Numbered from the stretch's first letter, positions 1 to 9,237 are shown. The stretch: 41,002 nt of DNA from JBHJGO01 sp050331715 (GCA_050331715.1 JBHJGO010000038.1:1-41002); one strand, 5' to 3'. Notes: generated by a model not told the origin, from the sequence alone. Numbers and translations are program-made.

Positions 1-58
1 TTTGTTGTATTTTTTTGTTTAGTTGGTTTTTGTGGTTTTGTTGGTGTGTTTTGATTTG

Positions 59-253
59 GGTCGGGCTTAGGGTCGGGCTGAGGGAGAAGCTGTGATGGTG
101 CTGCGGTTGCTCAGACGTAGAGTTGGTGAAATTGGCTCAGATTTAGAAACAGTAATCCGTGGTCTATCTACAACACAATTGGAAGATTTGGGAGAAGCAT
201 TATTGGATTTTACGGATCTCAGTGATTTAGTGAACTGGTTGGAGCGGCGTTAA
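59..253 (+). pseudogene. DUF4351 C-terminal remnant (Rpn/PD-(D/E)XK transposase-like family)
   Basis: The reading frame ends with a typical DUF4351 tail: LRLLRRRVGEIG, then STTQLEDLGEALLDFTDL and SDLVNWLERR before TAA at 251-253. Ahead of it the frame reads GRA-stop-GRAEGE. Family members often carry a repeated GR.EG linker here, so the TAG at 68-70 looks like a former GAG codon. Only about 60 codons survive; the nuclease domain is missing or lies outside the window. An ATG at 95-97 could start a 52-residue peptide, but no ribosome site is evident. Its 3' end overlaps the convergent map gene by 35 bases. DUF4351 proteins are often linked to mobile, Rpn-type nucleases. I am confident about the family and treat the remnant as non-functional. 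Confidence 0.6.
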
Positions 254-1124
254 TCACTCCACATTGATGCTCAGTAAAAAAATCCCAGTGTTGATGTGCC
301 AGATTCCGATCAGTCAAAATTTCGTAGCCTGTTTCTGTCACCAGAACTGTATGCTCGAACTGTGCTGAAAGGGAATTGTCTACTGTAACTGCTGTCCACC
401 GATCCGACAGAATCCGAGTGAACCGGGAACCCTGATTTAGAATCGGTTCAATCGCCAGAGTCATTCCAGCCTTCAGCTTCACATTCGGTAAGTCGTGGGT
501 GCGAACATTAAACACCGCTGGTTCCTCGTGCAGATTTTGTCCCACCCCATGTCCGGTAAACTCCTGAACAATCTGATACCCAGAAGTGTTAGCGTGATCT
601 TGAATTGCGCCTGCGATATCCAGCAAATGAGCACCGGCCTTCACCTGTTCAATCCCCTTGTAAAGCGTTTCCTCCGCTACACGAATCAACCGAGCCGCTT
701 CAGGGGCCACTTCTACAATTGGAATTGTGATGCAGGAATCGCCATGAAATCCATTGAAGTAGGCTCCGGTATCCACTTTCAACACATCCCCAGTTCGGAT
801 CACCTTGTTGGAGCTGGGAATACCATGAACGACCTCGTTGTTGAGACAGGAACAAATTGAACCTGGAAAGCCATGATAACCTTTGAAACTGGGAATTGCT
901 CCCATTTCCCGAATCCGGCGCTCGGCATATTCATCTAGATCAGCAGTGGTCATTCCAGGCTGAACGTACTCGGAAATCTCCCGCAAGACAGTGGCCACAA
1001 TCTGAGCCGCTTGCCGCATGATGGCAATTTCTTGGGAAGATTTAATATGGATGCCCCGTCTTTTCTTGATCTGGGGAACGATGGGTTGCACTTTCCGGGT
1101 GAGGAGATTGCCTAGAATTCTCAT
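219..1124 (-). CDS. map: Methionine aminopeptidase, type I
   Basis: Removes the N-terminal methionine from nascent proteins in the cytosol, using a dinuclear metal centre. All active-site residues are visible at the spacing of E. coli MetAP: H100 (VVHGIP), D118 and D129 (KVDTGAYFNGFHGDS), H192 (GHGVG), E226 (AIEP) and E257 (FEHT). The protein is 301 residues, longer than the usual 250-280, because of about 30 N-terminal residues (a basic KKRRGIHIKS segment) and a 29-residue C-terminal tail after YEILTD. The tail has no resemblance to the family and runs into the convergent DUF4351 remnant, so the original stop codon may have been lost. It is transcribed away from the MarC gene's upstream side and has 109 bases of spacing from it. 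Confidence 0.95.
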   Translation of the reverse strand: MRILGNLLTRKVQPIVPQIKKRRGIHIKSSQEIAIMRQAAQIVATVLREISEYVQPGMTTADLDEYAERRIREMGAIPSFKGYHGFPGSICSCLNNEVVHGIPSSNKVIRTGDVLKVDTGAYFNGFHGDSCITIPIVEVAPEAARLIRVAEETLYKGIEQVKAGAHLLDIAGAIQDHANTSGYQIVQEFTGHGVGQNLHEEPAVFNVRTHDLPNVKLKAGMTLAIEPILNQGSRFTRILSDRWTAVTVDNSLSAQFEHTVLVTETGYEILTDRNLAHQHWDFFTEHQCGVINAAPTSSLNH

Positions 1125-1233
1125 GCCAAAACTTTGAATGTGTAAACTCGGTCGACTTTCTGAGATTTTTGTAACCTATCTAACTTACATCAGAATTCAG
1201 AATTTGAGCACTGCCAGGTCAAACTTGGGGCAA

Positions 1234-1845
1234 TCAAGATTTGGAAAGGTACAGATTGATCCCTTTGAGAATTAAGTCAATGGCAAAGGTACCAATGATC
1301 AAGGCGGAGGTTCGACCCGCAATGTCCACATAGCGATCAACGATGGCTTCTTTGCGTTGTTTGACCAGATCATGAACCAACTTCAAGATCAAAATTCCCA
1401 TTACCGCTGAAGTAAGCGTTAACACAATAGAAAGGGCCGATAAAACCAGGGAAAGGCGACTCCCTAGCAGAATACTGGCACTAATCGTCCCTGGGCCTAC
1501 CATGTAGGGCAAGGCAATGGTCACAGGTAAGTTCTTCACATCTCCCCGCAACCGTCCAATGGCTTGATCTCCATTGAAGAAAAACTGCAAGCCAATCACT
1601 AAAAAAATAATTCCCCCGAAGATCAAAAAGGATTCAAGGCCGACCTGAAGAATCTGGGTGAAAATGATGTCTCCTGTCCAGGCAAATAGAACGAATACAA
1701 TCGCGCTAATGGCTGCTCCTCGGATGAGAACGTCAGCAAAAACGTCGATCTGTAGCTCTTGAATCAATCGGATCAGGTAGATACTCATCAGAAATGGATT
1801 GAGCAATACGAACAGAAAAATACTCGACCGAATAAAAATATCCAA
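1234..1845 (-). CDS. MarC family (UPF0056) integral membrane protein
   Basis: A 203-residue protein with about six hydrophobic segments and the hallmarks of the MarC family: an early NP motif (LLNPFLMSIYL), the FGGIIFLVIGLQFF helix, and an IALPYMVGPGTISASILLGS stretch containing the GPGTIS signature. It sits in the inner membrane. MarC was once linked to multiple antibiotic resistance but its role is unresolved, so no substrate is assigned. It lies downstream of glgA on the same strand, separated by 150 bases containing heptad repeats, and is probably its own transcription unit. Confidence 0.88.
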   Translation of the reverse strand: MDIFIRSSIFLFVLLNPFLMSIYLIRLIQELQIDVFADVLIRGAAISAIVFVLFAWTGDIIFTQILQVGLESFLIFGGIIFLVIGLQFFFNGDQAIGRLRGDVKNLPVTIALPYMVGPGTISASILLGSRLSLVLSALSIVLTLTSAVMGILILKLVHDLVKQRKEAIVDRYVDIAGRTSALIIGTFAIDLILKGINLYLSKS

Positions 1846-1911
1846 AAATAAGCCCTAAAGAAAAGGTTCAAAACCCAAGACTCGCTCAAGTGAATTGAGA
1901 TGAACCTTAAA

Positions 1912-1985
1912 TTTTGAACTTTGAGTTTTGAACTTTAAATTTCGAACTTTAAATTTCGAACTTTAAATTCAAAGTTTTGAATTGT
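1912..1985. repeat. Heptad tandem repeats (short repetitive sequence)
   Basis: AT-rich seven-base units in a row: TTTTGAA, CTTTGAG, TTTTGAA, CTTTAAA, TTTCGAA, CTTTAAA, TTTCGAA, CTTTAAA, then degenerate units. The 14-base pair CTTTAAA+TTTCGAA is exactly repeated. It lies between the glgA stop and marC. It resembles the short tandemly repeated heptamers described in filamentous cyanobacteria, although the unit here is AT-rich. Confidence 0.8.
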
Positions 1986-1995
1986 TCAGAGAATT

Positions 1996-3411
1996 CTAAG
2001 CGGGAACTTCTGCCTGGGACTCCTCGGATTGTTGACTGCCCCCATGGACAACTTCTTCATAGACTTTGATATATTCTCTAGCGGAGTTCTCCCAGCTAAA
2101 GTTCTGATGCATGGCCCGTTGCTGCAAGCGATGCCACTGATCCCGAAAGCGGAAGGCTTCAGATGTCCGAATTAGAGCAGTGAGTAAATCCATCGGCTCA
2201 TAGCGATCAAAGCAATAGCCTGTCCCCGCCTCATTCACTGGATCATTGTGGAAGACCGTGTCCACCAAACCGCCAGTCTGCCGCACAATCGGAATACAAC
2301 CATACCGCATCGCTAACATTTGGCTGATACCACAGGGTTCAAATCGACTCGGCATCACCAGCGCGTCACAACTAGAATAAATTCTCCGGGCCAGAGCTTC
2401 ATTGAACAAAATCTGAGCCGTCATGCGTCCAGGATAGCGGGAAGCCATCTGCCAGAGTTGTGTTTCGTAGTAGCGATCGCCTGTTCCTAGCACGACAAAT
2501 TGAGCATTGCTAAAGGACATGAAGGAATCCATCACCTGGATGACCAGATCCAAACCCTTTTGCTCAACCAGACGACTGACAATACCAATAAAGAACGCAC
2601 CGGAATCAACCACCAAGCCTAATTCTTCTTGCAGTGCTACCTTATTTGTCTTGCGGTTTCCAATCGAATCAGCATTAAAGTTCTCGACAATGAACCGATC
2701 CGTTTCTGGGTTGTAGGAGTCAGTATCAATGCCGTTGAGAATCCCTGTCAGTTTACCGCTGATGTAGGACAACAATCCATCCAGCGTTTCACCGTAGGCA
2801 GGGGTCTGAATTTGCTCGGCGTAGGTAGGAGAAACAGTTGTCACCCGGTCTGCGAACTGAACGGCTGCCGCCATGGTGTTATGTCCCTCCATATACCAGG
2901 GACACCAGGTAATGCGCTCCAACAGCCAACGCCAGGGCCCTTGATAGGCCAAGTTATGAATTGTGAATATTGTTTTGATATCAGGGGTTTCGTGCATCCA
3001 AACCGGAACCATTCCAGAGTGCCAATCGTGGCAGTGAATCACCTCTGGTTTCCAATAGTTCCAGGCAAACTCCGATGCTCCTCCCGCAAACAGAGTGAAC
3101 CGCCATTCCTCATCTTCACCGTAGTAGACCCGTCGAGGCATAAATGAAGGATGGCCAAACAAATAAAGTGGCACATCTGATTTTGGCAGCGTCGTTTCAT
3201 ACACCGCAAATTTCTGAGACATAGAGGTTCCCCACCAGATTGGCTCTTCAGGAATTTCCAACTTATCTGGCAGGAAGCCGTAGTAAGGCATGAACACGCG
3301 CACATCATGCCCCATTGCTCGTAATACTTTGGGTAAAGCACCGACAACGTCTCCCATGCCGCCAACCTTAGCAAGTGGTGCGGCTTCTGCGGCTACAAAT
3401 AGAATTCGCAT
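1996..3411 (-). CDS. glgA: Glycogen synthase (ADP-glucose starch synthase, GT5)
   Basis: Extends alpha-1,4-glucan chains from ADP-glucose in the cytosol. The N-terminal nucleotide-sugar loop is KVGGMGDVVG, the cyanobacterial variant of KTGGLADV. Further family blocks are HCHDWHSGMVPVW, TIHNLAYQG, GILNGIDTDSYNP, SRLVEQKGLDL, VLGTGDRYYE, MPSRFEPCGISQ and RQTGGLVDTV, the last two forming the GT-B C-terminal acceptor and nucleotide sites. From MRILFVAAEAAP the protein is 471 residues, normal for GT5. The frame stays open upstream to another ATG at 3451-3453, adding 14 unlike residues, so I prefer the conserved internal start. It is divergent from the PhnD-like lipoprotein gene. Confidence 0.95.
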   Translation of the reverse strand: MRILFVAAEAAPLAKVGGMGDVVGALPKVLRAMGHDVRVFMPYYGFLPDKLEIPEEPIWWGTSMSQKFAVYETTLPKSDVPLYLFGHPSFMPRRVYYGEDEEWRFTLFAGGASEFAWNYWKPEVIHCHDWHSGMVPVWMHETPDIKTIFTIHNLAYQGPWRWLLERITWCPWYMEGHNTMAAAVQFADRVTTVSPTYAEQIQTPAYGETLDGLLSYISGKLTGILNGIDTDSYNPETDRFIVENFNADSIGNRKTNKVALQEELGLVVDSGAFFIGIVSRLVEQKGLDLVIQVMDSFMSFSNAQFVVLGTGDRYYETQLWQMASRYPGRMTAQILFNEALARRIYSSCDALVMPSRFEPCGISQMLAMRYGCIPIVRQTGGLVDTVFHNDPVNEAGTGYCFDRYEPMDLLTALIRTSEAFRFRDQWHRLQQRAMHQNFSWENSAREYIKVYEEVVHGGSQQSEESQAEVPA

Positions 3412-3570
3412 GATTAAACTTTTGCGTCCCATAAGGCTCGGTAAGGTCATCATACCTGTCGAGGGGGACGCTTGTAACGCTTTTGAATAGATGGACTTCA
3501 GACTGATCTAGCAGTCTTGAGAGTCTGTTATCATCGTGGACAGAGACGGCACGCGGGCCTATTCCCTAAG

Positions 3571-4605
3571 ATGTTTCACCCCTATTTTGTCCGGATTGGC
3601 TCAATTCAGAAGGTATTTTTAAACGTTGTCTGGCATGGTTTAGTCCTGTCTATGGTCGGTTGCAGCCTGTCAAATTCGCTTGATTCGGAGACATTAATTT
3701 CTGGAGAAGTATCAACTCCAAAAGACCAAAATTCATTGAGCCAGGGTACTGATCAGAATGCTAACCAGACTACCGACTTGCAAGTTGGACAGAAAGTTGT
3801 GATCGGTGCAATCGCCTCTAATCCAACTGAACAAATTCGACAACTTCAACCCATCGCAGATTACCTGGCCCAGCAGCTCAATTCCTATCAGATTCAGACT
3901 GGAGAGGTTATGATTGCCTCAGACATTAGTACAATGTCAAAACTGCTAAAATCGGGGTCTGTTGATCTTTATTTTGGGGGCTTCTATCCAAGCCTGGGCT
4001 TGGTTCAAAATTCAAACGCTCAGCCAATCCTACGGTATTGGAAAGGGGAAAGTGCTCAAGATCATGCAGTGATCTTCAGCCATGCAAAGACTGGTGTATC
4101 TAGTTTAGAAGAATTAAAAGGGGAAAAAATTGCCTTTGCTGATTCAATCTCGACCCTCGGCTTTAGGTTGCCTGCTTTACATTTGAAAGAAGCTGAGCTT
4201 AAGCTTGTGCCACGAAATTCAATTCAAGAAGCTGTTCCGGCGGAAGAAGTGGGTTACCTTTTCAGCAAAGATGACCAGAATAGTGTGCAATGGGTGATGA
4301 GTCGTCGGGTGAATGGGGCAGCCATAAGTGGTGAGAATTTTCAGCAACTTCCGGCGTCCAGCCGAGAACAAATGGTAGTGCTGGCTAGAACGGATAAGCT
4401 TCCTCAAGCCTTTGTTCTGTCGCGTCCAAATTTGGATACCACTCTGCTAGAGTCTGTCAGGCAAGTTTTGTTGCAAATCAACCAGGCCGAGGCCGGACGT
4501 GCTGCATTGGAAACCTTCGATCAAGCGACCACGTTTGATGTTTCCCCGAGTCCGGAAGACCTCGCTAAAATGCAGGAAACGTATAAAAACCTTCAAGAAC
4601 CATAG
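3571..4605 (+). CDS. PhnD-like phosphate/phosphonate-family substrate-binding lipoprotein
   Basis: A periplasmic-binding-protein fold of the PhnD family. After a hydrophobic N-terminus comes the lipobox LSMVGC with the lipidated Cys near residue 31, then a low-complexity S/T/N/Q linker. Family blocks include VVIGAIASNPTEQIRQLQP, YLAQQL, VDLYFGGFYPSLGL, LEELKGEKIAFAD and STLGFRLPALHL. The start at 3571 is chosen because it puts the signal peptide at the N-terminus; the frame extends upstream only through a TTG. No permease or ATPase gene follows. Instead a histidine kinase begins 18 bases after the stop, suggesting that the protein feeds ligand information to that kinase rather than to a transporter. 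The ligand is unknown. Confidence 0.85.
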   Translation: MFHPYFVRIGSIQKVFLNVVWHGLVLSMVGCSLSNSLDSETLISGEVSTPKDQNSLSQGTDQNANQTTDLQVGQKVVIGAIASNPTEQIRQLQPIADYLAQQLNSYQIQTGEVMIASDISTMSKLLKSGSVDLYFGGFYPSLGLVQNSNAQPILRYWKGESAQDHAVIFSHAKTGVSSLEELKGEKIAFADSISTLGFRLPALHLKEAELKLVPRNSIQEAVPAEEVGYLFSKDDQNSVQWVMSRRVNGAAISGENFQQLPASSREQMVVLARTDKLPQAFVLSRPNLDTTLLESVRQVLLQINQAEAGRAALETFDQATTFDVSPSPEDLAKMQETYKNLQEP

Positions 4606-4623
4606 CTCAGGTTCAGTTTTGGG

Positions 4624-6555
4624 ATGGGACGAATATCACTCGCAACCAAACTAACCCTGGCAATGACCAGTTTAGTCGTTACAACTGTCACTGCTGTCAG
4701 TTGGCTATCGTTTCAACGAGAGCGGCAAGCTCTTCAGCAAGAATTGCAGCAGCAGGCAGAGACATTACTTGAAACATTGAGCGTGACGACCGCTGATGAC
4801 CTCTATCGCCTGGATGTCCGTGCCCTGCGAGAAACGATGGAACAATTGGGCGTGGATCAAAAGATCTCGATGGGTCGAATCTATGAGAAAAATGGCAGAG
4901 TCGTTGCCGATGCCTACAATCCAGATCTGCTAAATCAACCTGGCTCCGATCCCCTCGGCCAGCAACTGGTTCAGCGTCAGGACATTCTATTTGACTGGCA
5001 GAGGGATCAGTTGCTTGCGGGTCAAGCCATTGCTGCCGGGAATCAAAATTTAGGGGCGATTAGTATTGGTCTATCAACGGATCCGCTCAATGCTAAAGTT
5101 TCTGCTGCTCGTTCCCAGGGCTTGATGGCGGCCTTGATCGCAACGGCCATTGGTACATTATTGTCCCTCCTGCTCAGCCGCTCCGTTACCCAACCTTTAC
5201 AGAAAATGATCAAGGCTACTCGCTCCGTGGCTGAGGGGGATCTGACCCAAACCATTGCAGTCAATAGTCAGGATGAGTTGCAGGTTTTGGCCGATTCATT
5301 CAATCAGATGACCACCCAACTCAAAGCCCTGATTGAAAGCAAAGAAAAACTAATTCAAAGCCTCGAACATCGAGCCGATGCCCTGCGAAATAGTGAAACC
5401 AAAAATCGAGCCCTGTTGAATGCAATTCCAGATTTAATGTTCCGCTTCAGTCGGGAAGGCATCTTTGTTGATTTCAAGATGTCTCGGAATGTCGATTTGC
5501 TGCAATCATTGACAACTTACCTAAATAAGAGCGTCTACGATCTATTTCCCAGCCATGTTGCTCAGTCCTATATCGCCCATATCCGAAAAACACTGGAAAC
5601 TAATCAAATCCAAATTTTTGAGTACGAGTGGTTGGTCGATATTGAGCGTCGTCACTATGAAGCTCGAATTGTCATGAGTGGGGAAAATGAAGTTCTAGCG
5701 ATTGTTCGTAATATTACCGAAAGTAAGCTAGCCCGGATTGAATTGCAGCAGGCGAAGGAAGCTGCTGAAGCGGCAAACCAGGCGAAGAGTGAGTTTCTCG
5801 CCAGCATGAGTCACGAACTGCGAACCCCTCTCAATGCCATCATTGGCTACAGTGATCTGCTTCAGGAAGAGGCAAAAGATTTACAACAAGATAACTTCAT
5901 TCCAGATTTGGAACAGATTCGCTCTTCAGGCATGCATTTGTTAGCGATTATCCAGGATATTCTAGACATTTCTAAGCTCGAATCAGGGGAGATGAACCTC
6001 TATCTGGAGAGTTTTGACCTGGCGATTCTCATTGATGAAGTGCAATCGCTGGTTCAGCCCATGATTCAGAAAAACCAAAATTATCTGGAGATTGGAATTT
6101 CTACTGCCTTGAGCTCGATGTCTGCAGACCGAACGAAGGTGAAGCAGATTCTCTTGAATCTTCTGAGCAACGCAGCGAAATTTACGAAGCGGGGCACCGT
6201 TCAGCTACGGATTGATTGTCAACCTTTGGAGCCTCAAAATGGAAAATCCATCCCTAGCGCCTCTCTTCCGAAGTCCAGTGAGTGGATCGTTTTCCAGGTG
6301 ATCGATACAGGGATTGGCATGACCACCGAACAATTGAATAGACTCTTCAAGCCCTTCTCTCAAGCGGACAACTCTACTACCCGTCGCTATGGAGGAACAG
6401 GTCTGGGTCTGTCGATTAGTCAACGCTTCTGTTACATGATGGGAGGAAAAATTACGGTGGAGAGCCAGATCAATGTGGGTTCAACCTTTACTGTTTATCT
6501 GCCAACCATCGTTGCCAAGCTGGAAAACAGCAAAAGCTCTGCGATCTCTGTATGA
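4624..6555 (+). CDS. Membrane sensor histidine kinase (HAMP-PAS-HisKA-HATPase)
   Basis: A 643-residue two-component sensor. TM1 is at about residues 8-28, followed by a periplasmic sensor of about 135 residues, TM2 at about 165-185, HAMP at about 186-237, a coiled-coil and PAS domain at 256-366, and HisKA with the phospho-acceptor H397 in SHELRTPLNAIIGYSDLL. The ATPase domain has the N box (LNLLSNAAKFT, about 511-521), G1 (DTGIGMT), F box (FKPFSQAD) and G2 (GGTGLGLSIS). It has no receiver domain and no response regulator is adjacent, so its partner is encoded elsewhere. It is very probably co-transcribed with the upstream PhnD-like lipoprotein, which may dock on its periplasmic domain (inferred). 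Confidence 0.93.
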   Translation: MGRISLATKLTLAMTSLVVTTVTAVSWLSFQRERQALQQELQQQAETLLETLSVTTADDLYRLDVRALRETMEQLGVDQKISMGRIYEKNGRVVADAYNPDLLNQPGSDPLGQQLVQRQDILFDWQRDQLLAGQAIAAGNQNLGAISIGLSTDPLNAKVSAARSQGLMAALIATAIGTLLSLLLSRSVTQPLQKMIKATRSVAEGDLTQTIAVNSQDELQVLADSFNQMTTQLKALIESKEKLIQSLEHRADALRNSETKNRALLNAIPDLMFRFSREGIFVDFKMSRNVDLLQSLTTYLNKSVYDLFPSHVAQSYIAHIRKTLETNQIQIFEYEWLVDIERRHYEARIVMSGENEVLAIVRNITESKLARIELQQAKEAAEAANQAKSEFLASMSHELRTPLNAIIGYSDLLQEEAKDLQQDNFIPDLEQIRSSGMHLLAIIQDILDISKLESGEMNLYLESFDLAILIDEVQSLVQPMIQKNQNYLEIGISTALSSMSADRTKVKQILLNLLSNAAKFTKRGTVQLRIDCQPLEPQNGKSIPSASLPKSSEWIVFQVIDTGIGMTTEQLNRLFKPFSQADNSTTRRYGGTGLGLSISQRFCYMMGGKITVESQINVGSTFTVYLPTIVAKLENSKSSAISV

Positions 6556-6630
6556 GCTGCTCTGATTCAGGTAGAACAGTTTTAGTAGAACCCTGTTTCT
6601 CTACTCCAGTTTCTGATTCTAGGAATTGCC

Positions 6631-8199
6631 CTACTCTAAAAATGCTTGAACTCGACCGTTGGGTTCCAATAGTACTCGAATTCGCGGAGTCGTTCCATCC
6701 TCGGTCGGTGAAACAAAAGTATCTCCGACTGAGGGAAGATCAAGGTTCGGCAACTGATCCACCGAAGCCTGACCCACGGGCATAATACTCTGAATGGAAC
6801 CATCTGCATTTAGTTGCAGTGTATATTGCAGGGATCGATTGAGCTGCTTGGGCGGATACCAGTTGCTCTGAAAATACGTTCTGACTTCCCCGACCTGTTC
6901 AATTTCATCGAATAGAGTTGTATCTCGCTCCCGCTGTGCAGCAAGGGTTTGAGGCCGTTTATTCAACTGGGCCAGGGGATCGGATTCAGAAACAGTTTCC
7001 TCAGGATTCTCAACTCCAGGATTCTCCGTCTCCCGATCATCATCGGTCACTGAGATTATTGACGAATCCTGCGATGGAGCCTGAACCACGTCTGGCGGGG
7101 CAGCATTTTCTAGAGTAGGAAGCTGAATTACTGCTGGAGGAAGACCCGCAGGATTAATCCCTGGCGGTTGGGGTGCTGAGTTGACGGGTGGAGAATTGGG
7201 GACAGCAGTCGGTTCTGGCGGCGGAGTAGCAACAACGCCAGTATCAGGTTCTGGAGCAACTGCGACAGGGACAGGTTCCGTAGGAATCACAAGGGCTCCA
7301 TCTTCCTGCACAGAAACATTGGGAATGGTTTCTGCCGGGGGTGGGGTGACAGCATCGGGAAATAGAGGCACTGGAACCGGGAGGGGCGCTGCGTCTACAG
7401 TGGGTAAATTTTCTGCAGTTTGCGGAGTGGGAGTTGGAACAGGCTGGGGCGGAGGGGGAGGAAAGTTAGGGGTTTCAGGACGATTTGTCACCAAATTTGG
7501 GGGAGAAAGTTGCTCGGTATCCTGCTCAGGATCAGCGGCTAGAGTTTGGTCTTGGCTGTGGTAGTTGATCAATTTAATCAAGCTGGTTAAGCTGCCGATC
7601 CCAATCAGAATTGTTAATGCAGTGCGTAGCCCCGAAACGAGCCAGCGACTTTCCTGAGGCTCACGAATCGGCATTTGGGCCAGATCCTGCTGATATTCCT
7701 CTAGAGCTGTAATCAGATCAAACAGTTGAAGGGTACCGAGATGAACGTGGGATCCAGACTGTTCGTTGGCTAGCGTTCCTAGAAACAGATCGTGGTACAG
7801 CAAGCCACTAGGCTGCAGGTAGATATCCGAGACTGGCGTCAGGCTTTGTGGGTCAAACTGCTGATTTGATAACAGTGCTGACGATTCTTTGGAATTGACC
7901 TGTGAATTTTGCCGGGATGTGTCCGACTCGAATTGCAGAGCTTTGAAACGAGAGATCTGAATCTGGGAAACCTTGAGAAACTGCTGAATATAGCCCTTGA
8001 CTGCTCGGTGCAATCGATGCAGTTGGTCGCGATCGCCCTGAACTGTGACATAGTCCTCCTCGGTCAAACGGGGATCATCGAAGCGCAGCTGAAACCCTAA
8101 ATTTTCTAAAACAGGTCGCTTCAGCAGTCGCGGCAGGTAGGGAGAGCTGGCTGACACTTCCAGGGTACAGGTTGGAGGAGTATATTGCCGGGTGATCAT
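6631..8199 (-). CDS. DUF4335 domain membrane-anchored protein
   Basis: A 522-residue cyanobacterial protein. Residues 1-180 match the DUF4335 pattern (opening MITRQYTPPTCTLEVSA, then LRFDDPRLTEEDYVTVQGDR). A single membrane helix follows at about 188-205 (ALTILIGIGSLTSLI), then about 190 residues very rich in Pro, Val, Thr and Glu. The C-terminal globular part (VRTYFQSNWYPPKQL, LQYTLQLNADGSIQSIMP) looks TonB-C-like, with a Pro-rich linker suited to spanning a wall or periplasm. The function is unknown. It is convergent with the kinase gene, 75 bases apart. The Pro-rich segment makes a long open frame on the other strand, which I regard as a shadow. Confidence 0.85.
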   Translation of the reverse strand: MITRQYTPPTCTLEVSASSPYLPRLLKRPVLENLGFQLRFDDPRLTEEDYVTVQGDRDQLHRLHRAVKGYIQQFLKVSQIQISRFKALQFESDTSRQNSQVNSKESSALLSNQQFDPQSLTPVSDIYLQPSGLLYHDLFLGTLANEQSGSHVHLGTLQLFDLITALEEYQQDLAQMPIREPQESRWLVSGLRTALTILIGIGSLTSLIKLINYHSQDQTLAADPEQDTEQLSPPNLVTNRPETPNFPPPPPQPVPTPTPQTAENLPTVDAAPLPVPVPLFPDAVTPPPAETIPNVSVQEDGALVIPTEPVPVAVAPEPDTGVVATPPPEPTAVPNSPPVNSAPQPPGINPAGLPPAVIQLPTLENAAPPDVVQAPSQDSSIISVTDDDRETENPGVENPEETVSESDPLAQLNKRPQTLAAQRERDTTLFDEIEQVGEVRTYFQSNWYPPKQLNRSLQYTLQLNADGSIQSIMPVGQASVDQLPNLDLPSVGDTFVSPTEDGTTPRIRVLLEPNGRVQAFLE

Positions 8200-8763
8200 G
8201 CGTTCTAAGGTTTGGAGGATGCAGGTTGAGGTTGGATTTAGCAGTAACTTTTCAGCTACCTATCAGATTAACAGTTGGGTTCCCGCTTCAGACAGAATAC
8301 TCAGGCGGAATGATACTGAGTGAAATATCAGAAGGGCTGCTCGACATTTCGTCCTGGATTTGGCCCAACTTCCTGTACTCCACCAGCGTTGGAAACGCTG
8401 TAAAGCGAGATTAAGTTAAGGAAGTTAACACTCTCCAGTTACGAAACGTTGTTTTCGGTTGTTTTGTTCCAAGTAGTTTAGTTATTTTGATTACATCGGA
8501 GATATCGCTGAAGTGCATAAGTTGCTCCAGTTAAGACATATGTTTTATTAGACGACAACGAATTAATTCTAAAGATCCTGATGATCTGACAGCTTCAATC
8601 GGGAATTATAGGGTTGGTTGTTGTGGTTGTAGATAAGTCACGGTTGTTACTCTCTGGCTCTACCTGGCGAGGGGCCAAACTCAGGAATTCTCCCAAGTCA
8701 GGTTTTGAGCTTTTATCTATTCTCTCATCACCGATTGATCCAGCAGTTTGGAGGGCATCAGTT
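8200..8763. other. Intergenic region, 560 bases, between divergent genes
   Basis: Separates the divergent DUF4335 gene and the secreted-protein gene. I see no convincing coding potential on either strand. It contains a perfect 7-bp hairpin CAGCGTT-GGA-AACGCTG at 8384-8400 with no T-run. The last part (8614-8763) is an open extension of the downstream gene, but the strong Shine-Dalgarno at 8750-8755 argues that translation begins at 8764. Confidence 0.5.
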
Positions 8764-9237
8764 ATGAATCATCAGTGGACAAGTCGTTTTCTTGCAGTTG
8801 GTACTGCCTTCCTCGGTGGATTAGTCCTCACTGCTCAAACCGTTCAGGCCATTCCGACAAAATCGGTGATCTCTGGGGAAGCTCAAGCAATTCAGTTTCA
8901 AGGCAGCATTTCCGAGCCTTCCCAAATTGGCGCAGAATATATCCTTTATCAGACCGACAAAAGTGGTCAGACTAGAGGCTTGGTTTACATCCAAAATTCC
9001 GATATTGGTGCTTGCTTTCAGGGAGAGCATGACATTGCCAGTAATCGCATCGAGAACTTAACCTACGCCTATCCGCTGCTGGGAGAAGAAACCCTAGCAA
9101 CAGGTAAAGGGGGCTGGGAAATGAATGTTTCCAGTGAAGCGCTTGACCTGAAGAAATTTCCCCATGCATTAAATCCCGCTCAAGTGAATCAGAGTACCCA
9201 GGATTGGTTCGATCAGTGTACCCAACTATTTGACTAA
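8764..9237 (+). CDS. Small secreted protein, conserved-hypothetical type
   Basis: 157 residues starting at an ATG with a strong Shine-Dalgarno (GGAGGG at 8750-8755, 8 bases upstream). The first 29 residues form a signal peptide with a probable cleavage after TVQA, just before IPTKSV. The mature part contains two Cys (IGACFQGEH and DQCTQLF near the C-terminus) that could form a disulfide. The order of motifs is VISGEAQAIQFQGS, then EYILYQTDK, then YAYPLLGEE. I do not recognise a named domain. An in-frame extension of 50 codons upstream exists but lacks a ribosome site and would bury the signal peptide. It is likely periplasmic or extracellular. Confidence 0.8.
   Translation: MNHQWTSRFLAVGTAFLGGLVLTAQTVQAIPTKSVISGEAQAIQFQGSISEPSQIGAEYILYQTDKSGQTRGLVYIQNSDIGACFQGEHDIASNRIENLTYAYPLLGEETLATGKGGWEMNVSSEALDLKKFPHALNPAQVNQSTQDWFDQCTQLFD

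Noticed and set aside
6552..6785. 77-codon plus-strand frame after the histidine kinase
   Set aside because: Overlaps the end of the DUF4335 gene on the other strand, with no motif and unusual composition.
7181..7564. 127-codon Gly/Thr/Ser-rich frame
   Set aside because: Complement of the Pro/Val/Thr-rich linker of the DUF4335 protein; low complexity is the cause of the open frame.
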